Shown here in pieces: positions 7,777 through 15,401 of a stretch of 19,624 bases of DNA. Position numbers and translations under genes: made by a program. Position 1 is the stretch's first letter; every line of letters begins with the position of its first letter. The stretch is from Calocera cornea HHB12733 (lineage: Eukaryota; Basidiomycota; Dacrymycetes; Dacrymycetales; Dacrymycetaceae). The notes beneath the pieces were generated by a model. It did no database searches, was not told the DNA's origin, and worked only from the letters and a program-made list of their open reading frames with translations. The stretch is taken from positions 25,104 to 44,727 of the forward strand of contig KV424004.1 in NCBI GenBank assembly GCA_001632435.1. The letters are read 5' to 3'.

Positions 7777-8842
7777 GGTCGTGCCAACTGGATCTACGAC
7801 TCGCCAAGTCCAGCTTACTGTGGATGTCCTACGCGTCGTGGGGGATCTCACACCATGGATCAGCAATGTCGTCATGGAGGTGTCTCCAAGTGGCATCGTC
7901 TGGACGGCGAAATGCGGGAGTGAAAAAGTCGTCCTCAAGGTGATGAGGATTGGCACTTCTTCCTCCGGCACGAAAGCCAAGGCAAGTTGGGTCGGTTTGT
8001 TAATAGAATCAAGGGAAGCTAACTTGATGGCGAGTAGCTTCTTGGGAGAGATCTACCAATATGGATGCGATTAAGTCATCCAAATATTCTTGAGCTATAC
8101 GGTGTATGCTCCCAGGGACCGTATGGCTTCGCAATGGTACATCCATTCTTTGAGCATGGAACAGCGAGGGACTACCTGATGACCAATCCTTCCGCCCGGC
8201 GGCTACCTCTGGTTTGCTCAACACGCTATGTCACTGAGGAGGACTCACAACGAGTAGGTGCTGGACGTTGCCCGAGGACTTGATTACTTGCACTCGCGCC
8301 ATCCTCCTGTCGTGCATGGTGATCTGGTAACGGTCTGTTCTGGTGTAACTTCGTTCCTGGAGGTCCCTATCTAACATGGTCTGTAGTCGAATGTTCTAAT
8401 CCGGGATGACGGACAAGCCTGTCTTACCGGCTTCGGTATGGCCCGTACACTGCTCGAAATTCCCGCGGACGAGGCATCCGAATCACTTCCACCAGCTTCC
8501 ATTGCCCGCTGGCTCGCCCCTGAGGTCATCTACCCTGGAGATTATGGGCTGACGGTTCTCGGCTCCCTAACGACCGAGGCTGATGTTTACGCGTTCGGCA
8601 TGGTCGCCTACGAGCTTTGCACGGACCGGAAGCCGTTCCACGAGTTTCTTGACAACTACAAGATCGCTAACAAGGTCGCAACCGGAGAACGACCGTCACG
8701 CCCTGCCGACTCTGCAGAGCACACGATAAGTGACAGCGTGTGGGGTTTGCTGCAGGAGTGTTGGAGACAGGACTGGAGGGAGCGACTGAGTACTGCTGAG
8801 CTCGTAAGGCGGGTTGCAGACCTGGTTCAGTCGGATTCGTAG
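7777..8842 (+). CDS. Kinase D: pseudokinase with GFG in place of DFG; 5' end unresolved
   Basis: The visible exons are about 7777-7981, 8038-8211, 8258-8332 and 8387-8842 (TAG). Intron 1 (56 nt) has a GC donor (GCCAAG|GCAAGT), a CTAAC branch point and a GAGTAG acceptor; the others are 46 and 54 nt. The leader (VQLTVDVLRVVGDLTPWISN) is conserved in the inverted pseudogene at 15.4-16.46 kb, whose exon 1 also follows a 3' splice-like site, so an upstream coding exon is likely. Motifs: KVVLK keeps the beta-3 Lys; LSHPNILELYGVCSQGPYG; HPFFEHGTARDYL; VHGDLVTSNVL keeps the catalytic Asp; but LTGFG replaces ADFG, so the Mg-binding Asp is Gly. Then RWLAPE, DVYAFGMVAYELCTD and WGLLQECW. Loss of the DFG Asp predicts a pseudokinase that may still bind nucleotide. 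The frame is intact, so the protein is probably made. Confidence 0.75.
7982..8037 (+). other. GC-AG intron (intron 1 of kinase D)
   Basis: GCAAGTTGGG donor, AGCTAACTT branch region, GCGAGTAG acceptor, 56 nt. Splicing restores the frame into LLGRDLPIWMRLSHPNILEL. Without splicing, the frame stops at GATTAA, shortly after the acceptor. The inverted pseudogene has the same intron with the same length and GC donor. Confidence 0.75.
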
Positions 8843-9067
8843 GAGGCGCTGGCCAGACGGCACACGATATACCACCGTATTCTCTTCATTATGTACCAGT
8901 ACTGTATCACTCAATACGGCATGTGCGACCCAAGAGCCGACGCCTCCAAAATGGGACAGACCCAGACCCTCAGGGGCTGATGCTTGTATCGAGCCGCAGC
9001 TGCGGCAACAATTCGACCGGATGCCCACCGTACGCTGTCGTCTCAGTCACCATCTCTCGGCCACACG

Positions 9068-10224
9068 ATGGCGGCCATTCTCAGCATTGTGCTTCCCTCC
9101 TCAAAGTATCCAATCACTACACTTAATGATCTCAATCGTGTTCAAGCATCAGTGTCTAATTTGACAGCTTTCATCACGGATATCTCGAGCAGGCGGGCGG
9201 CCACTGGTGAACACGGAGACATATGGAAAGCGTCGTACATGGGCGTCAACGTCGCGCTCAAAACCGTGGGGATGAGTGCTTGGTCCTTTCCTGAAAAGAT
9301 GGAGAGAAACAAGGTGCGACGGTGTATGTCAACGATGGATCCGGAATGTCTCTAACTGGGGCGATTACAGCGCCTGATGAACGAGCTCATGACATGGACA
9401 GCACTAAAGCATCCAAACATCCTTGAGCTCTATGGAGTCTGCGAGCACGAACCTTATGGCCTTGCACTGATATCACCATGGATGGAACTCGGTAATGTCA
9501 AACAGTATCTGGAGGCGCACCCGAGAGCAGACCGTACTTCGCTAGTAAGGCAGACATGGAGACGAGAGGACCGCGCCTGAACAGAATCAATAGGTCCTGG
9601 ACGTGGCACGCGCATTGGCATACATGCACTCGCTTGAGCCTCCCATTGTTCACGGCAATCTGAACCCCGTATAGCAATTCTACTGTCTCTGAACTCCGCT
9701 CATGGCATCTCTAGGAGAACGTATTGGTCAGATCATCTGGTCGGGCATGTCTCGCCGGATTCGCTGTTTCTGGCTTCCTGAAAGACACTGAGGCGGATCT
9801 ACTGGATCAGTTTCAAATGTACCCGAGAAACCCACGCTGGTTGGCTCCGGAACAGTTGTATCCGGCTGATTTCGGCATGTCACAGTTTCAATCTTTCTCC
9901 CTCGCGTCAGACTCATATTCGTTTGGATTGGTCGTCTACGAGATCTATGCGGATAGAATCCCCCTCTATCACATCGGCGACTTGTATATGGTTCCTCTTG
10001 CAGTAAGGGCGGGTGAACATCCAGCTCATCCAGGTCCTGAGGCTGTCAGGCGGGGTCTCTGCGACGGGATGTGGAGTATCGTGCAAGACTGCTGGCGTCC
10101 TGCGGCAGACAGGCCGAATTCAGATGAGCTACTTCGGAGAGTAGCGGCAACAGATAGGTCCGATACAGGCTCGTGGATGCCTCCCAATGAAGATATCTCT
10201 GGAGATAAGTTAATGTGTAAGTGA
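9068..10224 (+). CDS. Kinase E: pseudokinase lacking both catalytic aspartates
   Basis: The exons are 9068-9313, 9371-9544, 9594-9668 and 9715-10224 (TGA), giving about 334 residues; introns are 57, 49 and 46 nt, all GT-AG. ATG 9068 (MAAILSIVLPSSKYP) is a good start and begins a leader that aligns with kinase A. Motifs: GEHGDIW glycine loop, NVALKTV with beta-3 Lys kept, helix-C Glu in MNEL, LKHPNILELYGVCE, SPWMELGNVKQYL, then VHGNLNPENVL (catalytic Asp to Asn) and LAGFAVSG where DFG should be (GFA). WLAPE, DSYSFGLVVYEIYAD and WSIVQDCW are intact. Both the catalytic base and the metal-binding Asp are gone, so this is a clear pseudokinase with a preserved reading frame and good splice sites. 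Exon 4 ends with a short tail; a GTAAGT at 10217 could alternatively splice to a downstream exon near 10392 and replace the last residues. Confidence 0.85.
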
Positions 10225-10266
10225 ACTGGTCTCGTCCCTCTTGCACTCGTTCACAACGGGCGACAG

Positions 10267-10474
10267 AACCAAATGTGTGGACGACGACGACAACGATGAG
10301 GACGATGGCCCCCCTTCGCCAAGAGAACAATCGAACATGCGGGGCAAGAAGCAACTTGGCCCGTTGCAACTCCGTAATGCGATGTCTGCAGGCAATCGGG
10401 AGAAGACTAATAAGCCTCAGGCCCCTGTCTCCTTCGCCAGCCGCAAGCCCGTGCCCAACAAGTGGGGCCGCTAA
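10267..10474 (+). other. Open frame of unknown status, possible extra 3' exon of kinase E
   Basis: An open frame ending at TAA 10472-10474 encodes an acidic run (DDDDNDEDDGPPSPREQ) and then a basic end (SRKPVPNKWGR). Its first in-frame ATG is at 10338, which would give about 45 residues alone. A splice from GTAAGT at 10217 to the AG ending at 10391 would join its C-terminal part in frame to kinase E (175-nt intron, longer than the others). The acceptor at 10266 with the same donor would create TAA at once. No homologue recognised. Confidence 0.3.
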
Positions 10475-10505
10475 TTAATGGATGATGCGATTGCACGATT
10501 GAAAG

Positions 10506-10562
10506 AATTCCTCCAGTCTACATTGTATTGTACAGTGTTGTAAGAATACTCCAGGAGGAATT
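10506..10562. repeat. 9-bp inverted repeat around a 14-mer shared with the kinase B 3' region
   Basis: AATTCCTCC at 10506-10514 pairs with GGAGGAATT at 10554-10562. The 39-nt loop contains TGTATTGTACAGTG (10524-10537), which also occurs 163 bases after the kinase B stop. It may be part of a 3' processing region. Function unproven. Confidence 0.45.
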
Positions 10563-10621
10563 GGTACCTTTCGTTTTAATATTGAGCAAGCATGGTATCC
10601 GTGAAGCGAGGCAGGGCAACA

Positions 10622-10756
10622 TGGGTTGAATGATGCGATGTGGGACCTTGCGCAGGATCGCTGGAAGGTGGACCTGAAGGAACGACCGGCTGCGTTGGAG
10701 AGCTCCTTCAGCGAGTTCTAGCTGCAAGCGGAAGTAGCGATGGTGCTATAGAGTAA
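10622..10756 (+). pseudogene. C-terminal scrap of a kinase-family gene, frameshifted
   Basis: The frame reads LNDAMWDLAQDRWKVDLKER then PAALE, which matches the last part of exon 4 in the array (GFNEALWDIVQQCWSPDGTAR in kinase C). A 2-base surplus (GAGAGCTC where GAGCTC is expected) then throws the frame off. In the shifted frame the family ending resumes as LLQRVLAASGSSDGAIE with a stop at 10754-10756. Nothing upstream of this scrap resembles the rest of the domain. It is the last plus-strand remnant of the array. Confidence 0.65.
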
Positions 10757-11605
10757 GAGGACACTATTGCCTCGGAGACTCACTGTAGTTGGTACATGTA
10801 CCCGGGAAGTATACAAAATGGAACCGTTACGATGTTACTCGCCTAGACCGCAATACTCCCCTCAAACACTGGGGCACCCAGACGAGCCCCCTTCCCCAAA
10901 CCGTCCCCGTCCCGGCCTATATGTCGTCCAGGCCGTCCTCCCTGCTACCGGCAACGCTGGCCGTTCCTAGATGCACAATCTGACGCCCTGCACACGACCG
11001 GTGAGCATCGGTCTCCTCACTCTCAGTTGGCTCCAACTTTCATCCTTGTACTATTGTCGTACTCCCTGCCGTCTTATGAGCAAGTTGTCCTCCTGCCCCG
11101 TTGATCGTCTCCCACTCCATTGTACTCTTACTGTGCGAGTTTTGTAGTCTCTGGCTTTCTCTATTGAGACACCACGGGTCGAAACAGCCATGTGTTAAGC
11201 GAAGGGCAGATCCAGCAGCTTCGCACACCCTAGGTGATTCTACCGATGTGGAACAACATTTGACAGAAACGTGATCGGTGCTCGGTTTCCGAGCCTTGTT
11301 TCCGCCGATTCGCACACTGCGCAAAGCATACAGGAACAGAGCGGGGAATTCCATTTCGTTTGATAGCCTGACAGGGATGGTCTGCCAAGTCTGAGTGTGT
11401 AAGTGTACAACAACCGCGCAGCGTTCGATGATAATGATACCGTTCAACCCTGTTCGCATTCCGCTGACCCGGGCCACTCCGGTCCAGCGTCAGTCCAGCT
11501 CCTCCGACCACTTCTAGGCGGCCCTCCCACCGGCACTCCGATACCCTCCCACCTCTGCACGCCTCTACCCCATCGCCCATCCCCAAACGAGCCCACCCCA
11601 CGCAC
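10757..11605. other. Intergenic stretch between kinase array and dioxygenase gene
   Basis: About 850 bp without a recognisable gene on either strand. Open frames here (for example 11040-11477 minus) have no family features. It should include the 3' UTR of the minus-strand dioxygenase gene at its right end. Confidence 0.5.
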
Positions 11606-12352
11606 CTACTTGGGCGGGGCGACCCACCCGCACTCTGCGCACTTCCTGAGCGCCTCGTCCTCCTGCCACCTGCGGATGAGCGGCTTGAGCTGCGTGCCCA
11701 GGTCGGTGCAGTGGAACGCGTCCTCGCGGATTATGTGCGGCTGGGCGTGCGCGCCCGAGCGGCAGTACCAGCGGAGGCGGTCTGGGCGGGGGTCAGCACC
11801 GGTCGACGGCAAGCACACTTGGCCTGAGCCCGGAACCGGGGAGCGAAGGCGATGCAGCAGGAAAGGAAGGCGCGGCGTACCTATACTCTTCTCTGGCCTC
11901 TTGCGCTCAATGACGACCCCGACCGTGTCCGCGAAGCGGACAGGGTTGTGCGGCGTGTTCGCGGGGAGGAGGAACATCTCCCCCTCTGCTATGGGGATGT
12001 CCCGGAAGGCTTCGCCGTCGATCACGCGCAGGAGCATGGACCCGCGGTGCTGGTAGAACCATTCCTGCTTGGGGGTCAGTATGCACTGTCCCGGGCGAGT
12101 ATGAAGCGGCAGGCGGGGATGCGCAGGGAGGTGCGCCGCGCATATAGTGCACGTTCGCGCGCATTGGTATGTGGGGGAACGGGCACGGACCTCCGTCTCA
12201 TTCACATGATAGTCGTTCCTCTCGTTCGGCCCGCCGACGGCCATGACGATGAAGTCGCCGCCGTCGTAGAGGCAGAAGTTGTTGACGGGCGGGGCGAGCT
12301 TGGCCGCGTTGTCCGCGAGCCATTTGGGGAGGTTGAGCGGTGGGGCGATCAT
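11606..12352 (-). CDS. BNA1: 3-hydroxyanthranilate 3,4-dioxygenase
   Basis: This cytosolic non-haem iron enzyme opens the ring of 3-hydroxyanthranilate to an aminocarboxymuconate semialdehyde that cyclises to quinolinate, in de novo NAD synthesis from tryptophan. Minus-strand exons are 12352-12191, 12067-11881 and 11781-11606 (stop), giving 174 residues, close to the usual ~175. The start [11 protein letters not shown] and then PPVNN match the family. Metal ligands visible: His in NDYHVNET, Glu in EWFYQH, His in [21 protein letters not shown] and DRLRWYC follow, then [12 protein letters not shown]. The C-terminal rubredoxin-like site keeps one Cys pair (KCAEC), but the first pair is reduced to YCRSG, one Cys missing. 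Introns (123 and 99 nt) are both multiples of three with no in-frame stop, so the unspliced frame reads straight through. Their removal is supported by family alignment (NETE|QEWFYQH; KSI(D)RLRWYC). It is divergent from FAD1. Confidence 0.93.
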   Translation of the reverse strand: MIAPPLNLPKWLADNAAKLAPPVNNFCLYDGGDFIVMAVGGPNERNDYHVNETEVRARSPTYQCARTCTICAAHLPAHPRLPLHTRPGQCILTPKQEWFYQHRGSMLLRVIDGEAFRDIPIAEGEMFLLPANTPHNPVRFADTVGVVIERKRPEKSIGTPRLPFLLHRLRSPVPGSGQVCLPSTGADPRPDRLRWYCRSGAHAQPHIIREDAFHCTDLGTQLKPLIRRWQEDEALRKCAECGWVAPPK

Positions 12353-13032
12353 CGTGTTTCGCTGGGGGGCGGCGGGGGAGGTGTAGTGTGGCTGGAGGGT
12401 GTGGGTGTGGGAGAGGTGGAAGAGGGCAGAGGGTAGCAGTGGACAGCGACAGCGATGGGAGGGTGCGAGGAGGGGAGGGGAGGGAGGGAGGATGATTCAC
12501 CCACCCACCCCTCCTCTCGTCACCGTTCCGAGTGGCGCGCAGATAGGCTTACACACCCGCCGCTGGAATTTCATGCTGCCGTCCACACGTAGGCCGAGCC
12601 AGCGAAGCACGCGCACGCGGAGAAACGCACGCCGAGCCGAGTGGGCACAGCGCGCATACGGTACGGCCGTCAGCGCCTTCGCCCCTCTTCGTGCACACGC
12701 CGGATCAGGCGTACCATCGCCCACCAGCACCAGCAAGGCGCGCAACTGTGCTGATACTAGTACGGTACTGTATTGCCGATTGCTAGAACGCTCCAGCACC
12801 GCGGTCCGCCCACGAGCGTCAACGTGCACCCCGAGCCGGGCAGCGTCCGGCCACGACGGCACATCTCCTCACTCGCTCAGGCCTGCGCCCGCCCCCGCGC
12901 CCCCGATCGGCCTCCCGACTCGGCCTCTCCCCCGGTCACACAAGGTACTTAGTGCAGAGCGGGCAGCAGCCACACCCCCTTGCTCGCACCCGCTCTTGCG
13001 TACCCACAGCCTGGTATCCCGTCACGCGAGCC
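12353..13032. promoter_or_regulatory. Shared divergent upstream region of BNA1 and FAD1
   Basis: The two start codons are 680 bp apart and point away from each other, so both promoters lie here. The BNA1-proximal part is strongly G-rich on the plus strand, with runs at 12458-12492. The FAD1-proximal part is C-rich. No TATA box or named factor site is claimed. A TACGGTACTGTA stretch occurs near 12761. Confidence 0.5.
12458..12492 (+). other. G-run cluster, possible G-quadruplex
   Basis: Six runs of three or four G separated by short spacers (including GGGGAGGGGAGGGAGGGAGG) lie about 110-140 bp upstream of the BNA1 start. The pattern satisfies the usual G3+N1-7 rule. On the BNA1 sense strand the tract is C-rich. 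Confidence 0.5.
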
Positions 13033-14416
13033 ATGACCGCCCTCACGTCCCCCGCTGGCCCAAGCTCATCCTCCCTTCCCGCCGCTGCCGCCCATCCCAC
13101 TAGCACGAGCCCAACACCCCCAGCCGCCGCCGCTCCCACCCCCAACGGCGCCCTCCCCCCAACAGTGGACCTCGCCTCCCTCCAACGGCTGTACGACTAC
13201 TCCCGCGGCCCCGCGCCCGAGGGGGACGCGCTGCATGCGCTGGTAAGGGAGGCGGTGGGCGTGATCGAGCGGGCGCTGGACGAGCATGGGTGCGTCCCTT
13301 TCCCCCTTCGCTTCTGCTCCGCTGCCTGTTCGGGGCTGCGCCTTGCTCGTGCATGCCCTTGATTGCCACGACGCTCATGCCAGGCACAGGGAAGAGCACG
13401 TCGCCATCAGCTTCAACGGCGGGAAGGACTGTACGCCCCTCCGCCTCCTCACACTCTCTTCCATGCACTCACGCATACACGCAGGCACCGTCCTCCTCCA
13501 CCTGCTCGCCGCCGTCCTCCTGCAGCGGCACCCCCCGCCCTCCTCCTCCCCCAGCGCCCCCCCACCCTGGCCCCCAATCCCCTCGATCTACGTCTCCCAG
13601 CCCTCCCCCTTCCCGCTCATGGAGTCCTTCGTCCACCTCTCAGAACCCTACTACTCCCTCTCCCTGCACCGCACCTCGAACCTCGGCATGCGGCCCGCGC
13701 TCGCCTCCTACCTGCACCTCCGCCCCCAAATCCGCGCAGTCATGGTCGGCACCCGCCGCGCCGACCCGCACGGGAAGGAGCTCGACTTCTGCCAGCCGAC
13801 CGACCGCGGCTGGCCCGACTTTGTCAGGGTCCATCCGGTGATCAATTGGCGGTATGAGCAGGTGTGGGCGTTCCTCAGGCAGTGGGACGTGCCGTATTGC
13901 GAGCTGTATGATCAGGGGTGCGTCTGCTCTTCCTTTTCTTTTGGCCTGCTGCCCTGCCCCTCTTAACTCCCTCCCGGCCTCTGCTTCCCCTTCCCCTTCC
14001 CTCTTCGCCGCCGCACTTGCATGAAGCTCACCTGTACCCATCTCACCAGGTACACCTCCCTCGGCTCAACATACAACACGCACCCGAACCCGGCCCTGCG
14101 CCGGCCAGACGGGACATTCAGACCCGCATACGAGCTGGAGGACGAGGCACTCGAGCGCGCGGGGAGGGACGACAGCGTCCGCGGCCCGCCTGGGGCTACA
14201 GAACCGGCGGTAGCGGCGGTAGAGGATGGGAAGGAGGGCAGGGGGAGCCGGGCGAAGGCTGCGGCTGGCACTGTGGCTGTGGCTGCCGCTGCCGCAGCGG
14301 GTGCTGTGGGCGCTGCGAATGGGTATGCGCTGCACGGGAAGGAGGGGGACGGTGCGCCGCAGCAGCAGGCGCAAGGGCTGCGGGGCGCAGAAGAGGAAGA
14401 GGACGTGCTGCTGTGA
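13033..14416 (+). CDS. FAD1: FAD synthase (FMN adenylyltransferase)
   Basis: It transfers AMP from ATP to FMN to make FAD, as a PAPS-reductase-like family protein. The exons are 13033-13289, 13384-13430, 13485-13917 and 14050-14416 (TGA), about 367 residues; yeast Fad1 is about 306. Introns are 94, 54 and 132 nt, in phases 2, 1 and 2. ATG 13033 sits in GAGCCATGACC and opens an Ala/Pro/Ser-rich leader of about 50 residues. The core motifs are the nucleotide loop ISFNGGKDCTVLLHL (across the exon 2/3 junction), VGTRRADPHGKELDF, TDRGWPDFVRVHPVINW, VWAFLRQWDVPYCELYDQG and, across the last junction, YTSLGSTYNTHPNP. The C-terminus carries an Ala-rich, then Gln/Glu-rich, low-complexity tail with no family counterpart. 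The gene is GC-rich compared with the kinase array. It is divergently paired with BNA1; the kynurenine pathway also needs FAD, at kynurenine 3-monooxygenase. Confidence 0.93.
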
Positions 14417-15401
14417 TGCGGGATACGTATGCGCGTTGCTGGTAGCTGCCGCGGTGCGAACGAAGGCTGGACAGGGTGTCGCCCTTGTTGGCGCCCTTGG
14501 AGGATCTATAGACAAGAACGGTGATGCCACTAAGTTAGAGATTAACAAACAGCCGGTGCGGACTGCGACTGGAACGACCGTGCACGTGACGTCACTCGGG
14601 CCCGCCCCTGGCGCGGGCTTGGATGGGCGCTTGGGCATCTGTTGTGACTCACCATCCAGCGCCCCTTCTGAATGGACTTCATCCCTGGCCACAATCGGTG
14701 TTCCGGCTCAAGCGGACACAGATGCCACATTGATCGGCTGCGGTTGAGCAAGGTTGACGTAAGTGGTAGTATACCGCCTGGACTGCACCCTCACCCGGGT
14801 GGACCGCAATCTTACTCGGCTGGACCGCACTTTCAATTGAGGAGGGCCTCCAGAGCCTTCGCACGAGGACCGCGTGTGTAAGCGCAAGAACACGAACTGA
14901 ATTCAAGTTTGCTACTCCAGACTCCCCCTCAGCTGTACACCCACAGAGCGGGTCAGGGTCGCATTCGCAAGCGAGAGGATGTGCCGACCAAGAGCGGTGG
15001 CAAGCCTACAGTACGCAGACCGGCGGTGTCGCACTCTCGCTGAAATTCTGACGTCTCGCTCCAAGCCCCACATCCGATCGGTCCGCCAGAGCAAGCTGGC
15101 GACCGCAGATACAGTCGATGCTTGGCTGACAAGCTACACAGCCTGGCAGCGTCCGCGAGGTACGTTGGCGGCGAAGCGTAAGCGGTTGGCTCGCTTGCTG
15201 GGTCTGAGTAACGACACATGATGGCATGTGATAGACGATGGAAGTGTCGCTTCATTCAACAGCCGTCTCCTGTCGTCGAGCATGTAGCCACAACGACAAT
15301 GTATGTAATATGGAGTACAGCAATCGGATTTCAAACTGAGCCGTTCCCCATTAAAATACCAATGCCGTTCACACCCGCATACAGTATCTCGCGATCCCGT
15401 C
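14417..15401. other. Intergenic stretch after FAD1
   Basis: Nearly 1 kb between the FAD1 stop and the inverted kinase pseudogene. No gene recognised on either strand. It holds a three-copy 21-bp repeat at 14781-14843. The 12-mer ACAGTATCTCGC near 15381 also occurs in kinase B exon 1 near 3300. Confidence 0.45.
14781..14843. repeat. Three-copy 21-bp tandem repeat
   Basis: Units begin GACTGCACCC (14781), GACCGCAATC (14802) and GACCGCACTT (14823). The first two share the ending CTCACCCGGGTG / CTTACTCGGCTG; the third keeps only the first half. It is degenerate and non-coding as far as I can see. Confidence 0.6.

Noticed and set aside
10217..10266. 50-nt intron extending kinase E into the acidic open frame
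   Set aside because: Joining at 10267 creates TAA at the junction. Only a longer 175-nt intron would extend the protein, so it is listed as uncertain.
12399..13103. 234-codon open frame in the BNA1-FAD1 intergenic region
   Set aside because: Low-complexity Arg/Ser/Pro composition, no homology features, and it overlaps both promoters and the FAD1 start.
13290..13966. Several long plus-strand frames overlapping FAD1
   Set aside because: Only the spliced frame carries the FAD synthase motifs; the others are GC-driven shadows rich in Pro/Ser/Arg.
14066..14692. 208-codon minus-strand frame over the FAD1 3' end
   Set aside because: Antisense of the Ala-rich FAD1 tail; no independent coding evidence.
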